A DNA stretch of 64,000 bases, taken from contig CAZTQN010000014.1 in assembly GCA_964615765.1 (NCBI GenBank), forward strand, positions 1-64,000, given 5' to 3'. The translations under genes and the position numbers were made by a program. How positions within the stretch are numbered: the stretch's first letter is position 1; each line of letters begins with the position of its first letter. The notes under the pieces were generated by a model. The model saw only the letters and a program-made list of their open reading frames with translations. It had not been told where the DNA came from and did not search any database. Source of the DNA: CAZTQN01 sp964615765 (GTDB taxonomy: Bacteria; Planctomycetota; Phycisphaerae; Phycisphaerales; UBA1924). Positions 14,204-23,350 of this stretch are shown here, piece after piece.

Positions 14204-15235
14204 ATGACCATTCAGTCCGACCTCGTCCACATCGACGGCGCGCAAGGCGAAGGCGGCGGGCAGATTCTCCGGTCTGCCCTCGCCCTCTCCATCGCCACCG
14301 GCAGGGCGTTCCAACTCTCGAACATCCGCGCCCGACGCGAGAAGCCGGGGCTGATGCGTCAACACCTGACCTGCGTTCAGGCCGCGGCCGCCATCAGCGA
14401 TGCGCAGGTCTCCGGCGCACGCGTCGGCTCGCAGGAGATCACCTTCTCGCCCGGCGCCCCGCGGGCCGGCACGTACCACTTCCCGATCGGCACCGCGGGC
14501 GGCACAATGCTCGTCCTGCAGGCGGTCGTCCCCGCGCTCCTGCGCGCGGGCGGCCGCTCGACCGTCTCGGTCGAAGGCGGCACGCACAACCGGGCCGCAC
14601 CGCCCTTCGAGTTCTTCGAGCGCGCTCTGGTACCTCTGTTGAACCGCGCCGGCGCGAACCTGAGCGTGCGTATCGAGCGGCACGGGTTCTACCCCGCCGG
14701 CGGCGGTCGCGTCGTCGTCGACATCGAACCCGCGCGTGACGCCGCGCCGCTGCAACTGCTCGAACGCGGCTCGCGACTGGCCATCCACGCGAGCGCGATG
14801 GTCTCGCGGCTCCCGCCGTCCATCGCGCTCCGTGAGATCGAAGTTCTCCGCGATCGCCTCGCCCTCACCGCCGAGCAGACGCGGATCGTCGAAATCCCGA
14901 ACGCGATCAGCCCGGGGAACGTCGCGACGGTCGAGCTGCGGTACGAGCACATCACCGAGGTCTTCTCCGGCATCGGAGAACTCGGCCGCGCGGCGGAGGT
15001 CGTCGCCCGCGCCGTCGCCGACGAAGCGCGGGAGTACATCGCCGGCCAGAAGCCCGTCGGTCCGTACCTCGCCGATCAACTCATGGTCCCGCTCGCCATG
15101 CTCGCGGGTGGCCGCTATGCCACCGGCCCGCTCACCGAGCACGCTCGCACCAACCTCGCGATCATGCGCACCTTCGGCGCCGAGGCCTCCGCCGACGAGT
15201 CCGGTATTGTGCATGTCGGGCGGCTGCCCGCCTGA
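14204..15235 (+). CDS. rtcA: RNA 3'-terminal phosphate cyclase
   Basis: 343 residues, the usual length. RtcA converts an RNA 3'-phosphate to a 2',3'-cyclic phosphate using ATP through a covalent AMP-His intermediate. The N-terminal IDGAQGEGGGQILRSALALS is diagnostic, and the adenylated His is in GPLTEHARTNLAIM near the C-terminus, after YLADQLMVPLAM. I chose ATG 14204, which puts the conserved IDG motif at the usual distance; an in-frame ATG at 14156 would add 16 non-conserved residues. It pairs with rtcB, making a substrate the ligase can use, and is convergent with the following minus-strand gene nine bases on. Confidence 0.95.
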   Translation: MTIQSDLVHIDGAQGEGGGQILRSALALSIATGRAFQLSNIRARREKPGLMRQHLTCVQAAAAISDAQVSGARVGSQEITFSPGAPRAGTYHFPIGTAGGTMLVLQAVVPALLRAGGRSTVSVEGGTHNRAAPPFEFFERALVPLLNRAGANLSVRIERHGFYPAGGGRVVVDIEPARDAAPLQLLERGSRLAIHASAMVSRLPPSIALREIEVLRDRLALTAEQTRIVEIPNAISPGNVATVELRYEHITEVFSGIGELGRAAEVVARAVADEAREYIAGQKPVGPYLADQLMVPLAMLAGGRYATGPLTEHARTNLAIMRTFGAEASADESGIVHVGRLPA

Positions 15236-15244
15236 TCGAGCCGC

Positions 15245-16525
15245 CTATTTCGACGTCTCCGGGCGATCACCGTGCCCGGCGGCGAACGGCCAGGGGCACT
15301 CGAAGGTGATGAACGGCGGCGGAAAGTCGCACTCGGCGCGGAACGCGACGAAGTCATCGGGGTTCTGGCCAAGAAGCTCCATTGCGCGCCCGATCATGCG
15401 ATGATGGTCGGGCACATCAACGAGCGCCATGCCCTCAAGTCCGCGCGCCAGGCTCTGGAAACGCACGCCCAGATCGATGAGATTGAGGCGGAAAGCCGGG
15501 TCGAGCACGCTCTTGCAGTCGGGGGCCAGGGTGTCGTGCCGGGCGAAGATCGCCGGTTCGAACCCGTCGTGCAGGTCGCGATGCACGAGCGTGTCCCACA
15601 CCGCTCGCCGCGTGGGCGCACGGAACTTCACCGCGTCGCCGGCCATCCCGGTGCTCTGGGCCGTTCGCGGCGGGGCACGCCACAAGGCGCCCCACGCGAC
15701 CGTGCAGTCGGTATTCACCGCCGGATCGTCGCCCTCAAGAACGAAGGTGATGTTCCCGTTGGCCCGCCGATCCATCGTGAGCGGCGCGGCGGGCACCGAG
15801 CAGAACTCTGGCATCATCACGTCTTCCATCTCGCCAGTGATCGGCTGGCCGTCGAGCCGGAACTGCCCGCCGCCCCCCTGCTCCGTTGGAGAGATTCGGA
15901 GGTAGTGCAGCGCGAACGGCTTGCCGGCACGAACACGTCGCAGCCCGATCCGCCGGCCCAACACCGCGATCAAGTCGTGGCGGCCTGTCGGGTCCGGAAG
16001 TCGAATCTGAACGAAAATGTTCGTCCGCACTTCCAGACCCACCAGGTAGGCGCTCCCCTGGTGGAGCCCGTACTTCGCGGCGTACTCGCGCTTGCGACCC
16101 GCCTCGGGGGTCCAGCCCGAGACCGCGGACAGCAGCGCTTGCCGCCCGCCCGGATACGCGCGGATGATCTCGCGCAGACGATCCACGGCTAGTTTCACGT
16201 CGTGGATCGAACCCGGCTTCGCGAACGGCGCCGCCGCGTTGATGAACTTGCTCAACCCCGTCGGCGAGGGAAGCTCGAGCATCGCCTCCAAGTCCGATTC
16301 GCACGCGATGGCCCGAAGCGTCCGGCTCGCCAGCAGCACGTGAACGTTCAGTTTGCGTGCCAGCGCCGACGGCCCGAGTCTCGGCGTGCCCAGGTCGTCA
16401 ACCACCCGCCCCAGCGACTGTCGCACATCCCGGGCGATCTCCCCGAGCGCGGCCGCCAACTGACTCCCCCTCAACTCGGATGAGCTCGATTCGGGCAACC
16501 GGGTTGGGCCGACTGGTCTTGCCAC
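15245..16525 (-). CDS. Hypothetical protein next to the RNA repair operon
   Basis: About 426 residues from a GTG at 16525 (a TTG at 16582 would give 445). I do not recognise the family. The N-terminal 120 residues are helical, with a segment (LGPSALARKLNVHVLLASRTLRAI) that could be a helix-turn-helix, followed by an Arg-rich linker. The remainder is a mixed alpha/beta region with several Trp, His and Asp residues (VHRDLHDGFEPAIFARHD; VDVPDHHRMIGRAMELLG) and no signal peptide or membrane helix. It is convergent with rtcA and divergent from the secreted repeat protein. A strong ribosome-binding sequence, AAGGAGGTGA (16604-16595), lies 12 bases before the TTG and leaves the start unsettled. Confidence 0.6.
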   Translation of the reverse strand: MARPVGPTRLPESSSSELRGSQLAAALGEIARDVRQSLGRVVDDLGTPRLGPSALARKLNVHVLLASRTLRAIACESDLEAMLELPSPTGLSKFINAAAPFAKPGSIHDVKLAVDRLREIIRAYPGGRQALLSAVSGWTPEAGRKREYAAKYGLHQGSAYLVGLEVRTNIFVQIRLPDPTGRHDLIAVLGRRIGLRRVRAGKPFALHYLRISPTEQGGGGQFRLDGQPITGEMEDVMMPEFCSVPAAPLTMDRRANGNITFVLEGDDPAVNTDCTVAWGALWRAPPRTAQSTGMAGDAVKFRAPTRRAVWDTLVHRDLHDGFEPAIFARHDTLAPDCKSVLDPAFRLNLIDLGVRFQSLARGLEGMALVDVPDHHRMIGRAMELLGQNPDDFVAFRAECDFPPPFITFECPWPFAAGHGDRPETSK

Positions 16526-16602
16526 GGCGGAATCCAAACAAAATACAATCAAGCCCGAGCGAAATGCTAGCTCCCCACCCAAAAAAAAGGGTATTCACCT
16601 CC

Positions 16603-16637
16603 TTGCACCTTTCTAGACTGGAGTTATCCTAGATAAT
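16603..16637 (+). promoter_or_regulatory. Candidate promoter of the repeat-protein gene
   Basis: TTGCAC at 16603-16608, then 16 bases, then TATCCT at 16625-16630, with GATAAT immediately after (16632-16637). The region is AT-richer than its surroundings and lies 40-75 bases before the ATG at 16679. Which hexamer is the true -10 is uncertain. Confidence 0.4.
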
Positions 16638-16678
16638 GCCCGATGCCCCCGCCACTCTCCCATAAGGGTCAAGTTGCC

Positions 16679-19336
16679 ATGCCGAGTCACGCGCATCCTG
16701 TGGGTTTCGCCGTCCTTGCAGCGACGCTCACGGCGTTTCTCGCCCCTTCTGCGCATGGCCAGTGCCCGGCCTGGGTCGATCAGCCCGTCTCGGGTTTGCT
16801 TGGGGTCGACGGCACGATCACGGATCAGGTCCTTTGGGATCCGGACGGCCCCGGGCCGCAGTTCCCGGTTCTGGTGATCGGCGGCAACTTCACCATCGCC
16901 AGCAACGTGCTCGCGAACGGTGTCGCGATGTGGAACGGCACGACCTGGGCATCGCTCGGCGGCGGTGTGTCTGGCCGCCAGTCCGTCACGGCGCTCGCGG
17001 TCTACAACGGCGATCTGATCGCCGCGGGCTCGTTCAACTCGGCCGGCGGGTTGCCCGTGGAGAACATCGCCAGCTGGGACGGCACCGCGTGGCACCCGCT
17101 CGAATCTGGAACGCCGACCCAGTCCACTCAGAACACCATCAACGCCCTGGCGGTCTACAACGGCGACCTCTACGCCGCGGGCGCGTTCGCCGCAGCCGGA
17201 GGATCGCAGGCGGAGAAGATCGCCCGCTGGAACGGCTCGGAATGGTCGCCTCTGATCGATGGGACGGGTGCGAATGGCATCACCTCGGCCGGCGACGTCT
17301 TTGCGCTGCGGACCTACGCGGGCAAGCTCATCGTCGGTGGAAACTTCACCATCGCCGGCGGCACTCCAGCCCGGGGTGTGGTGGCGTGGGACGGCACGAA
17401 CTGGGAGCCCCTGGGCGATGGCGTGAACAACGCCGTGACGACCCTCAATGAGTACAACGGAGCGCTCATCGTCGGCGGTCGATTCACCACCGCGACTAAT
17501 CCGGGTGGCACCACAATCTCGGCGAACCGAATCGCCAGTTGGAACGGCGCCCAGTGGTCGGGGCTCGGCAACGGCGTGAGTGCATCCGCGGGCGTGGCCG
17601 TCGTCACCGATGTTGCGGTCTATGGCGACGAACTGATCTCGACCGGCAACTTCCAGAGCGCCGGCACGCTCCCGCCCCAAACCGCTCGCAATGTCGCCCG
17701 ATGGAACGGCACAGAGTGGAACACGCTCGGCACGGGGTTCGACTTCCGCGGCAACTCCCTCGCCGTGTTCGGTGGATCGCTGTACGCGGGCGGAGACTTC
17801 ACGACAGCCGGCGACGTCAGCGTCGATCAGTTCGCGCGCTGGGATGGCGCCGCGTGGAACGCGTCCGGCACGCCCGGCTTCAACTCCACGGTGACAGCCT
17901 TCGGAGCATTCAACGGCGAGCTGATCGCCGGCGGCTTCTTCTCTCGCGTCGGCACCACCGCAACCAGCAGCGTGGCCCGCTTCAGCGGCGGCGCCTGGCA
18001 GCCGCTGGGCGCAGGGCTCGACAACGCGCCTCTCGCCTTCACCAACTTCGGCTCGTCGCTCATCGTCGGCGGGAACTTCACCACCGCCGGCGGCACGACC
18101 GTCAGCAACATCGCCGCCTGGAACGGTTCCGCATGGTCAGACCTCGGCGGCGGCCTGGATGGCACCGTCTCTGCCCTCGACGCCTACGCCGGCGAACTCA
18201 TCGCCGCCGGCGCCTTCACCGCCGCCGGCGCGACGCCCGCGAGCGCCATCGCTCGCTGGAACACGACAACCTGGCAACCGCTCGCAGGCGGTGTCGACGG
18301 CTCTGTCACTTCCCTGGCGACCTACGGCGGGTCGCTCGTCGTCGGCGGCTCGTTCGCCAGCGTCGACAACGCGGCGGTCGCGGCCAACTCCATCGCCTCG
18401 TGGAACGGCGCCGCGTGGTCAACCCTCGGCGCCGGCATCGTCCTCTCCGACGGTTTCACCGACTTGCCCGGCTTTGTCAACGCCGTGAAGGTCTTCGGCG
18501 GCGACCTGATCGCCGCGGGCACCTTCAACCTCGCGGGCGGAACGCCCGTGAAGAACATCGCCCGCTGGAACGGCAGCGCCTGGTCCGCGATGGGTGACGG
18601 GCTCGGCGATCCCGATCTCTTCGACTCCGTCAACGCGCTGGAGGTTTATAACGGCGAGCTCTACGCGACCGGCACCTTCACCGTGTCGGGCACGGACGAG
18701 CTCGCCATTCTCGCGCGATGGGACGCCGGCGCCAGCGACTGGGTTCCTGTCAGCACGCCGGGCGTCGTCGGTGGCGGCGGCTTCGCGCTCTTCGCCACCG
18801 CCGGCGAACTGCACCTCGGCGGCCTATTCGCTTCGGTGGGCAACACCGTCTCCGTGAACTGGGCGCGGCTGGCGTCGAGCCCGGTGGTCGTCATGCCCCC
18901 GGCCGATCTCAGCGTCTCGGAACTCGCGACCATCAACCTCAGCGTCCGGGCCAACGGCGCGCCGACGCTCTCGTACTTGTGGCGCCGAAACGGATCGCCG
19001 ATCTCGAACGGCCCCGCCGGGGCATCGGTGGGAGGCGGCACAGTATCCGGGGCCACGAGCGCGACGCTCGCGATCTCGGACGCTCGGCGCTCCGACTCCG
19101 GAAGCTACACCGTAACGATCAGCAACTCCTGCGGGATATTGATGAGCCCCGCCGCCTCGGTCACGGTGTTGTGCCGCGCCGATTTCAACGGCGCGGGCGG
19201 GATTACCGTCCAAGACATCTTCGACTTCCTTGCCGCGTACTTCGCGGGCTCACCGAGCGCGAACTTCAACAACGCGGGCGGGATCACCGTCCAAGACATC
19301 TTCGACTTCCTCACGGCGTACTTCGCCGGCTGCTGA
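16679..19336 (+). CDS. Secreted repeat protein with Ig-like domain and GC-type dockerin tail
   Basis: 885 residues. A signal peptide (about 1-28, hydrophobic core VGFAVLAATLTAFLA, cleavage after AHG) is followed by about 13 repeats of roughly 55 residues. Each alternates a 'WNGxxWxxLGxG' segment with 'VYNGDLIAAGxFxxAGG', a beta-propeller/kelch-like pattern. An Ig-like domain follows at about 755-835 (LSYLWRRNGSPI, SDSGSYTVTISN). The C-terminus is two copies of ADFNGAGGITVQDIFDFL-like calcium-loop helices bounded by Cys, the GC-type dockerin anchor of Phycisphaerales. Start ATG 16679 is placed at the signal peptide; a longer frame from 16643 would precede it with polar residues. Its ligand is unknown; surface or extracellular location is inferred. 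Confidence 0.85.
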   Translation: MPSHAHPVGFAVLAATLTAFLAPSAHGQCPAWVDQPVSGLLGVDGTITDQVLWDPDGPGPQFPVLVIGGNFTIASNVLANGVAMWNGTTWASLGGGVSGRQSVTALAVYNGDLIAAGSFNSAGGLPVENIASWDGTAWHPLESGTPTQSTQNTINALAVYNGDLYAAGAFAAAGGSQAEKIARWNGSEWSPLIDGTGANGITSAGDVFALRTYAGKLIVGGNFTIAGGTPARGVVAWDGTNWEPLGDGVNNAVTTLNEYNGALIVGGRFTTATNPGGTTISANRIASWNGAQWSGLGNGVSASAGVAVVTDVAVYGDELISTGNFQSAGTLPPQTARNVARWNGTEWNTLGTGFDFRGNSLAVFGGSLYAGGDFTTAGDVSVDQFARWDGAAWNASGTPGFNSTVTAFGAFNGELIAGGFFSRVGTTATSSVARFSGGAWQPLGAGLDNAPLAFTNFGSSLIVGGNFTTAGGTTVSNIAAWNGSAWSDLGGGLDGTVSALDAYAGELIAAGAFTAAGATPASAIARWNTTTWQPLAGGVDGSVTSLATYGGSLVVGGSFASVDNAAVAANSIASWNGAAWSTLGAGIVLSDGFTDLPGFVNAVKVFGGDLIAAGTFNLAGGTPVKNIARWNGSAWSAMGDGLGDPDLFDSVNALEVYNGELYATGTFTVSGTDELAILARWDAGASDWVPVSTPGVVGGGGFALFATAGELHLGGLFASVGNTVSVNWARLASSPVVVMPPADLSVSELATINLSVRANGAPTLSYLWRRNGSPISNGPAGASVGGGTVSGATSATLAISDARRSDSGSYTVTISNSCGILMSPAASVTVLCRADFNGAGGITVQDIFDFLAAYFAGSPSANFNNAGGITVQDIFDFLTAYFAGC

Positions 19337-19848
19337 ACGCTCGAACAGACTCGGTCCTCTAAGGAGCGGCACAGGTTGCTCGTCCATGAGTGTGGTCTGT
19401 TCCCCTCCTCATGGTTCAGTACCTATGCCGCTCTTTCTTGGGGCATGACAGCTTCGGAGCACTTTCTGGCCGCGACAGCGTCGGGCCCGCAAGCACGATC
19501 GCGGCTGGAAAAAGGAGCTTTCCCGGCTCGTCGACCGGGTTCTGGACTGCGTGGTTTGGGCGTTGAATCGCACGCGGCGAGGCTTCTCGGCGCGGCCGCT
19601 TCGCGCCGGCCCATCTGATTCTCATCAGCCGCTCGCCGGAATCCATGACGAGGCGCCGAGAACGTCGCGCACGACGCCGCACAATTGCACGACTTGCTAC
19701 GCCTTCGAGCTCGAGAACACGAAGAGTGCGCGCCTTCATGAACAACTTTTCAAATTCGTGGAGCCGAGAGGACTCTTCGATCGGATAGCAGGGGGCACGG
19801 CGGTTCCGCCGGGCTCGTACAACGCCGACATGAGCTAAGGAGCTACTG
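19337..19848. other. 512-base intergenic region, no gene supported
   Basis: Several short frames on both strands cross this stretch, but none has family-like sequence, a convincing ribosome-binding site or neighbour-like composition. It carries the leader of the following gene, including TAAGGAG just before ATG 19849. I see no intrinsic terminator for the upstream gene. Confidence 0.5.
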
Positions 19849-20976
19849 ATGAACAGGAATCAGCTGAGTGTGGCCGCGCTCGCGGTCGTCGCGGGCTTGG
19901 GCGCAACCGTGGCCTCGGCGCAAGTCACCATCGAGTTCAGCCCCGTCGGCAACCCCGGGAACGCGGGCGACCCGAACGCCTTTGGCCGGGGCGCAGTCGC
20001 GTACGAATACCGCATCGGCACCTTCGAGGTGACCAACGCGCAGTACGCCGCGTTCCTCAACGTGGTCGCCGCGAGCGACCCGAACGGCCTCTTCAACGCC
20101 AGCATGGGCACGGACCCTCGCGGCGGCATCACCCGCTCGGGCACGGACGGTTCGTTCACATACGCCGTCAGGCCCAACATGGGCGACAAGCCCGTGAACT
20201 TCGTGAGCTTCTTCGACGCGGCCCGAATGGCCAACTGGCTGACCAACGGGCAGGGTTCAGGAAGCACCGAGAGCGGCGTCTACACCCTGAACGGAAACAC
20301 CCTCACCGCGATCACACGCGACCTCTCAAATCCCAATCAGATCTTCATCCCCACGCAGGACGAGTTCATCAAGGCGGCCTTCCACCAACCCGCCAGTCAG
20401 GGCGGCGACACCGACAACTTCTGGAGGTTCGCAACGCAGAGCAACGATACTCCGATCGTTGCATCGGCAACACCGACCGGCGACGTCGCCAACCCGAGCG
20501 CAACAACCGCCAACTGCAACTCGGGTGCCGACTGGAACGGACAGAACGGGAACGTCACGACCGTCGGTTCATGCCTCAACACGAGCTTCTACGGCGCGTT
20601 CGACATGAACGGCAACGTAGCTGAGTGGCTTCAGGACTCCGTGTTCGGTCAGGGCTTCCGGGGCCAGATGGGCGGCGATTACACTGGGGGCGTCAACACC
20701 GCGACCGGCAATGTCTTTGGGTTCGATTCAGCATTTATCGTCGGTCGAGCACCAACGGTCGAGAATGTCGCCGTAGGACTCCGCTTCGCGAGCCCCCCGC
20801 TGCCGCCGCCGTGCCGAGGCGACTTCAACGGCTCAGGCGCCGTGACCGTGCAGGATCTCTTCGACTTCCTCGCCGCCTACTTCGCCAGCTCCCCCACCGC
20901 CGACATCAACGGCGCGAGCGGAGTCACCGTCCAGGACATCTTCGACTTCCTCGCACTCTGGTTCCAGGGCTGCTGA
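19849..20976 (+). CDS. Secreted FGE-sulfatase (SUMF1-like) domain protein with GC-type dockerin
   Basis: 375 residues. Signal peptide 1-24 (cleavage after ASA). Residues about 28-320 have the formylglycine-generating-enzyme fold: IGTFEVTNAQYAAFLN, KPVNFVSFFDAARMANWL, RDL/FIPTQDEFIKAAF, DMNGNVAEWLQD, and VAVGLRFA at the end. The paired catalytic Cys of true sulfatase activators is not seen near the C-terminal GG...R segment, so a non-enzymatic or different role is likely. The tail (about 323-375) is a double dockerin-like repeat ending QGC. AAGGAG lies a few bases before the ATG. The stop overlaps the start of the astacin gene (TGATG), so the two are translationally coupled. Confidence 0.88.
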   Translation: MNRNQLSVAALAVVAGLGATVASAQVTIEFSPVGNPGNAGDPNAFGRGAVAYEYRIGTFEVTNAQYAAFLNVVAASDPNGLFNASMGTDPRGGITRSGTDGSFTYAVRPNMGDKPVNFVSFFDAARMANWLTNGQGSGSTESGVYTLNGNTLTAITRDLSNPNQIFIPTQDEFIKAAFHQPASQGGDTDNFWRFATQSNDTPIVASATPTGDVANPSATTANCNSGADWNGQNGNVTTVGSCLNTSFYGAFDMNGNVAEWLQDSVFGQGFRGQMGGDYTGGVNTATGNVFGFDSAFIVGRAPTVENVAVGLRFASPPLPPPCRGDFNGSGAVTVQDLFDFLAAYFASSPTADINGASGVTVQDIFDFLALWFQGC

Positions 20977-22277
20977 TGCTGCGGAATATCCACATGTCCA
21001 CCCCCACATCCATCCATCCACGCGCGTTCCCCGTCGTTCGGGTTGCCTCGGTGTTCTGCGGGCTGGCCGTGTCCGTCGGCGCCGTTGCCAACTCGCCGTA
21101 TCCACCCCATCCCCTTTGGCCCGAGGTCAAGTCCACTCCCAGGGTGCCCTGCGCCGTCGGCGACGAACCTCCGTTCGGTAGACGCGATCGCGGCGCGTGG
21201 ACGCCAGCCCTCTGGCCGGGCGGCATCGTTCCCTACGAGTTCGACCCCGAGGTGACACAGATCAATCGCGATCGCTTCCGGATCGCCATGGACGAACTCC
21301 AGACCGTTGCCAACCTGACGTTCATCCCGCGCACCACCGAGACGGCGTACATCTTCGCGCGGAACAGCGGCGGCAACAGTTCGTCGATCGGCCGCACCGG
21401 CGTCCGCCAGAACATCAACCTCTTCAACTGGGACTTCCGCTACACCGTCATCCACGAGATCATGCACGCCCTTGGCTGTTGGCACGAGCAGAATCGCACC
21501 GACCGAGACACCTACGTCACCGTCAACTTCGCCAACTCCTCCCAGAACTGCTTCATCAACTTGGCGATCTGGCCCGACGCAGGACCGGTCGGGCCGTATG
21601 ACTTCGAGTCCATCATGCACTACGGACCAACCGACTGCAGCATCAACGGCCAACCAACAATTCAGGCCACTCCCGCCTTCGCCGCCTTCCAAAGCCTGAT
21701 GGGCAACTTCAGCTACATGAGCCAAGGCGACAAAGACGGCCTCGCCAACCGCTACGGCCCGCCGATCGACGACACCCTCGAACCCAACGACACCCGCCAG
21801 ACCGCCGCCGCCCTGGTCGCGAACACGCCGACCAACCTCAAACTCGTTGACGAAGACTTCTTCCGAGTCCCCGGCGGCTCGCCCGTGAACATCAGCGCCA
21901 CCGCCCCGGGCATCTGGGCTCTCAGCAACGCCAGACTGGAACTGCTCAACTCTTCCGGCATCTTCCTGCGCACCGTCAACTTCACCGCTGGCGGCCCCGG
22001 CGCCACCGCCAATGTCTCCGGAACCTTCAGTGGCGGCCCCTTCTTCATCCGAGTCTCCCGCTCGCAGCCCTGGGGCGGCAGCTACACCCTGACCGCCACT
22101 GTTCCGCCGCTCTGCCGGGTTGACTTCAACGCGAGCGGCGCCGTCACTGTTCAGGACATCTTCGACTTCGTCGCCGCCTACTTCACCGCCACACCCACCG
22201 CGGACTTCAACAGCTCCGGTTCCGTCACCGTCCAGGATCTCTTCGACTTCCTCGCCGCGTACTTCGCCGGCTGTTGA
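20976..22277 (+). CDS. Secreted astacin-family (M12A) metalloprotease with GC-type dockerin
   Basis: 433 residues from ATG 20976, which overlaps the previous stop (an ATG at 20994 is the alternative). After a signal region (about 10-38) comes an astacin catalytic domain: zinc motif HEIMHALGCWHE (H160, E161, H164, H170) and Met-turn SIMHYGP (M214, Y216). Residues about 245-370 form a pre-peptidase C-terminal-like beta domain (DDTLEPNDTRQTAA). The tail has two VQDIFDFVAAYF-type dockerin repeats bounded by Cys. All catalytic residues are intact, so an active secreted protease is expected. Its propeptide is short or absent. Coupling to the FGE-fold gene suggests joint expression. Confidence 0.9.
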   Translation: MLRNIHMSTPTSIHPRAFPVVRVASVFCGLAVSVGAVANSPYPPHPLWPEVKSTPRVPCAVGDEPPFGRRDRGAWTPALWPGGIVPYEFDPEVTQINRDRFRIAMDELQTVANLTFIPRTTETAYIFARNSGGNSSSIGRTGVRQNINLFNWDFRYTVIHEIMHALGCWHEQNRTDRDTYVTVNFANSSQNCFINLAIWPDAGPVGPYDFESIMHYGPTDCSINGQPTIQATPAFAAFQSLMGNFSYMSQGDKDGLANRYGPPIDDTLEPNDTRQTAAALVANTPTNLKLVDEDFFRVPGGSPVNISATAPGIWALSNARLELLNSSGIFLRTVNFTAGGPGATANVSGTFSGGPFFIRVSRSQPWGGSYTLTATVPPLCRVDFNASGAVTVQDIFDFVAAYFTATPTADFNSSGSVTVQDLFDFLAAYFAGC

Positions 22278-22320
22278 ACAGCAACTGAGTTTCACCAACA
22301 GCCACAAGAACCTCTCCCTA

Positions 22321-22359
22321 CCCCGCCAAGCTCGATTCTGACGGATTCGGGCGGGGTTT
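22321..22359 (+). terminator. Candidate intrinsic terminator after the astacin gene
   Basis: CCCCGCC (22321-22327) pairs with GGCGGGG (22350-22356), followed by TTT. The loop is long (22 bases) and may fold further. It lies 43 bases after the stop and just before the convergent gene end at 22370. Confidence 0.55.
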
Positions 22360-22369
22360 CAACTGGAGA

Positions 22370-23338
22370 TCATCTGCGCGAGTCGCGGGGAGACCGCCGG
22401 TTCATGATCGCGATGAGCGCGGCGCGGTCCTCCGCCTGGCCCCGGGCGTAGTTCTCGGCTTCGACTTCTGTATGCGGATCGGGATATGCGTTCATCGCAG
22501 CCGCGAGTGCACGGGCGAACACCTCCTGCACGACCTCCGGCTCAGGCTCGCCCGATGACGACTGTTCCGCCACAAGTTGTTCGAGACGCTCTCGGTAGAG
22601 CGCGGCAAGGAAAGCGGCGCTGCGGACATCTCGGCGCGTGCCGGTGAGACACACCTCGGCTTCGACGTACTTTCCTGCGGCGATCAAGTCGCGGGCGGAA
22701 GCGATCGCCGCATCGAGAGCGGCCTCGTCAGCCGCGGCGTCAAACACTTCAGCGCCCCGTCCGCGGGGCCACTCGCCGGGCTGCTGACCCGGCATATCGA
22801 CAATCGGCACCGGCCCGCCGGGCACGCACGGCACCGTCGGGCCCCGCGGGCGCGCGAGCTGGAGGGAGAGCAGGGCTCGTTCGAGCGTGCCGCCATAGCT
22901 CGCCCAGAGCTCGGCCGGACACATCGCGTGGGCGATCACGATCCGCTGCCCGTCTTCAAGCATGACGATGCGCATGCTGAGCGGCGTGCCGTCTTGCGTC
23001 TGTCCGGCTTCGATGAGCACGCGGGGATGCAAGTGGCCATCGGGCTCCGCAGAGCCGACGAAGCCGCTGACCAAGCCGGTGATCGTGAGGCGATGGTGAT
23101 CGCAGAGAAACCTGACCCATTGCTCGACGCTTCCATGCTCATACCCCGGGCGTGCCGACACCGTGATCAAGGCCATCGCGATCTGCGACGCAACGACCGC
23201 GAGCGGCACCGAAGTCGCCGGGTCGGCAAAGTCCACATCCTCGCGCTCAATCGCATGTTCAACGAACTGGTCCGGCATCTGCATCGTGAACTCAAGGTCA
23301 GCCAATCGGGCGGGGAATCGATGGATTGCAACGCTCAT
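22370..23338 (-). CDS. Hypothetical cytoplasmic protein
   Basis: 322 residues; family not recognised. Residues 1 to about 165 alternate beta strands and helices (HRFPARLADLEFTMQMP at the start; RIVMLEDGQRIVIAHAMCP), vaguely like the Mog1/PsbP-type fold of DUF1795 proteins. Residues about 185-320 are acidic and helical. No signal peptide or membrane helix. It is last of three minus-strand genes, 12 bases after the membrane protein gene at 23351, so it probably belongs to that operon. Confidence 0.65.
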   Translation of the reverse strand: MSVAIHRFPARLADLEFTMQMPDQFVEHAIEREDVDFADPATSVPLAVVASQIAMALITVSARPGYEHGSVEQWVRFLCDHHRLTITGLVSGFVGSAEPDGHLHPRVLIEAGQTQDGTPLSMRIVMLEDGQRIVIAHAMCPAELWASYGGTLERALLSLQLARPRGPTVPCVPGGPVPIVDMPGQQPGEWPRGRGAEVFDAAADEAALDAAIASARDLIAAGKYVEAEVCLTGTRRDVRSAAFLAALYRERLEQLVAEQSSSGEPEPEVVQEVFARALAAAMNAYPDPHTEVEAENYARGQAEDRAALIAIMNRRSPRDSRR

Positions 23339-23350
23339 GAATCGGTCCTC

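Noticed and set aside
19551..19838. Possible small gene in the gap before the FGE-fold gene
   Set aside because: There is no ribosome-binding site or recognisable sequence, and overlapping frames of similar length exist on both strands.
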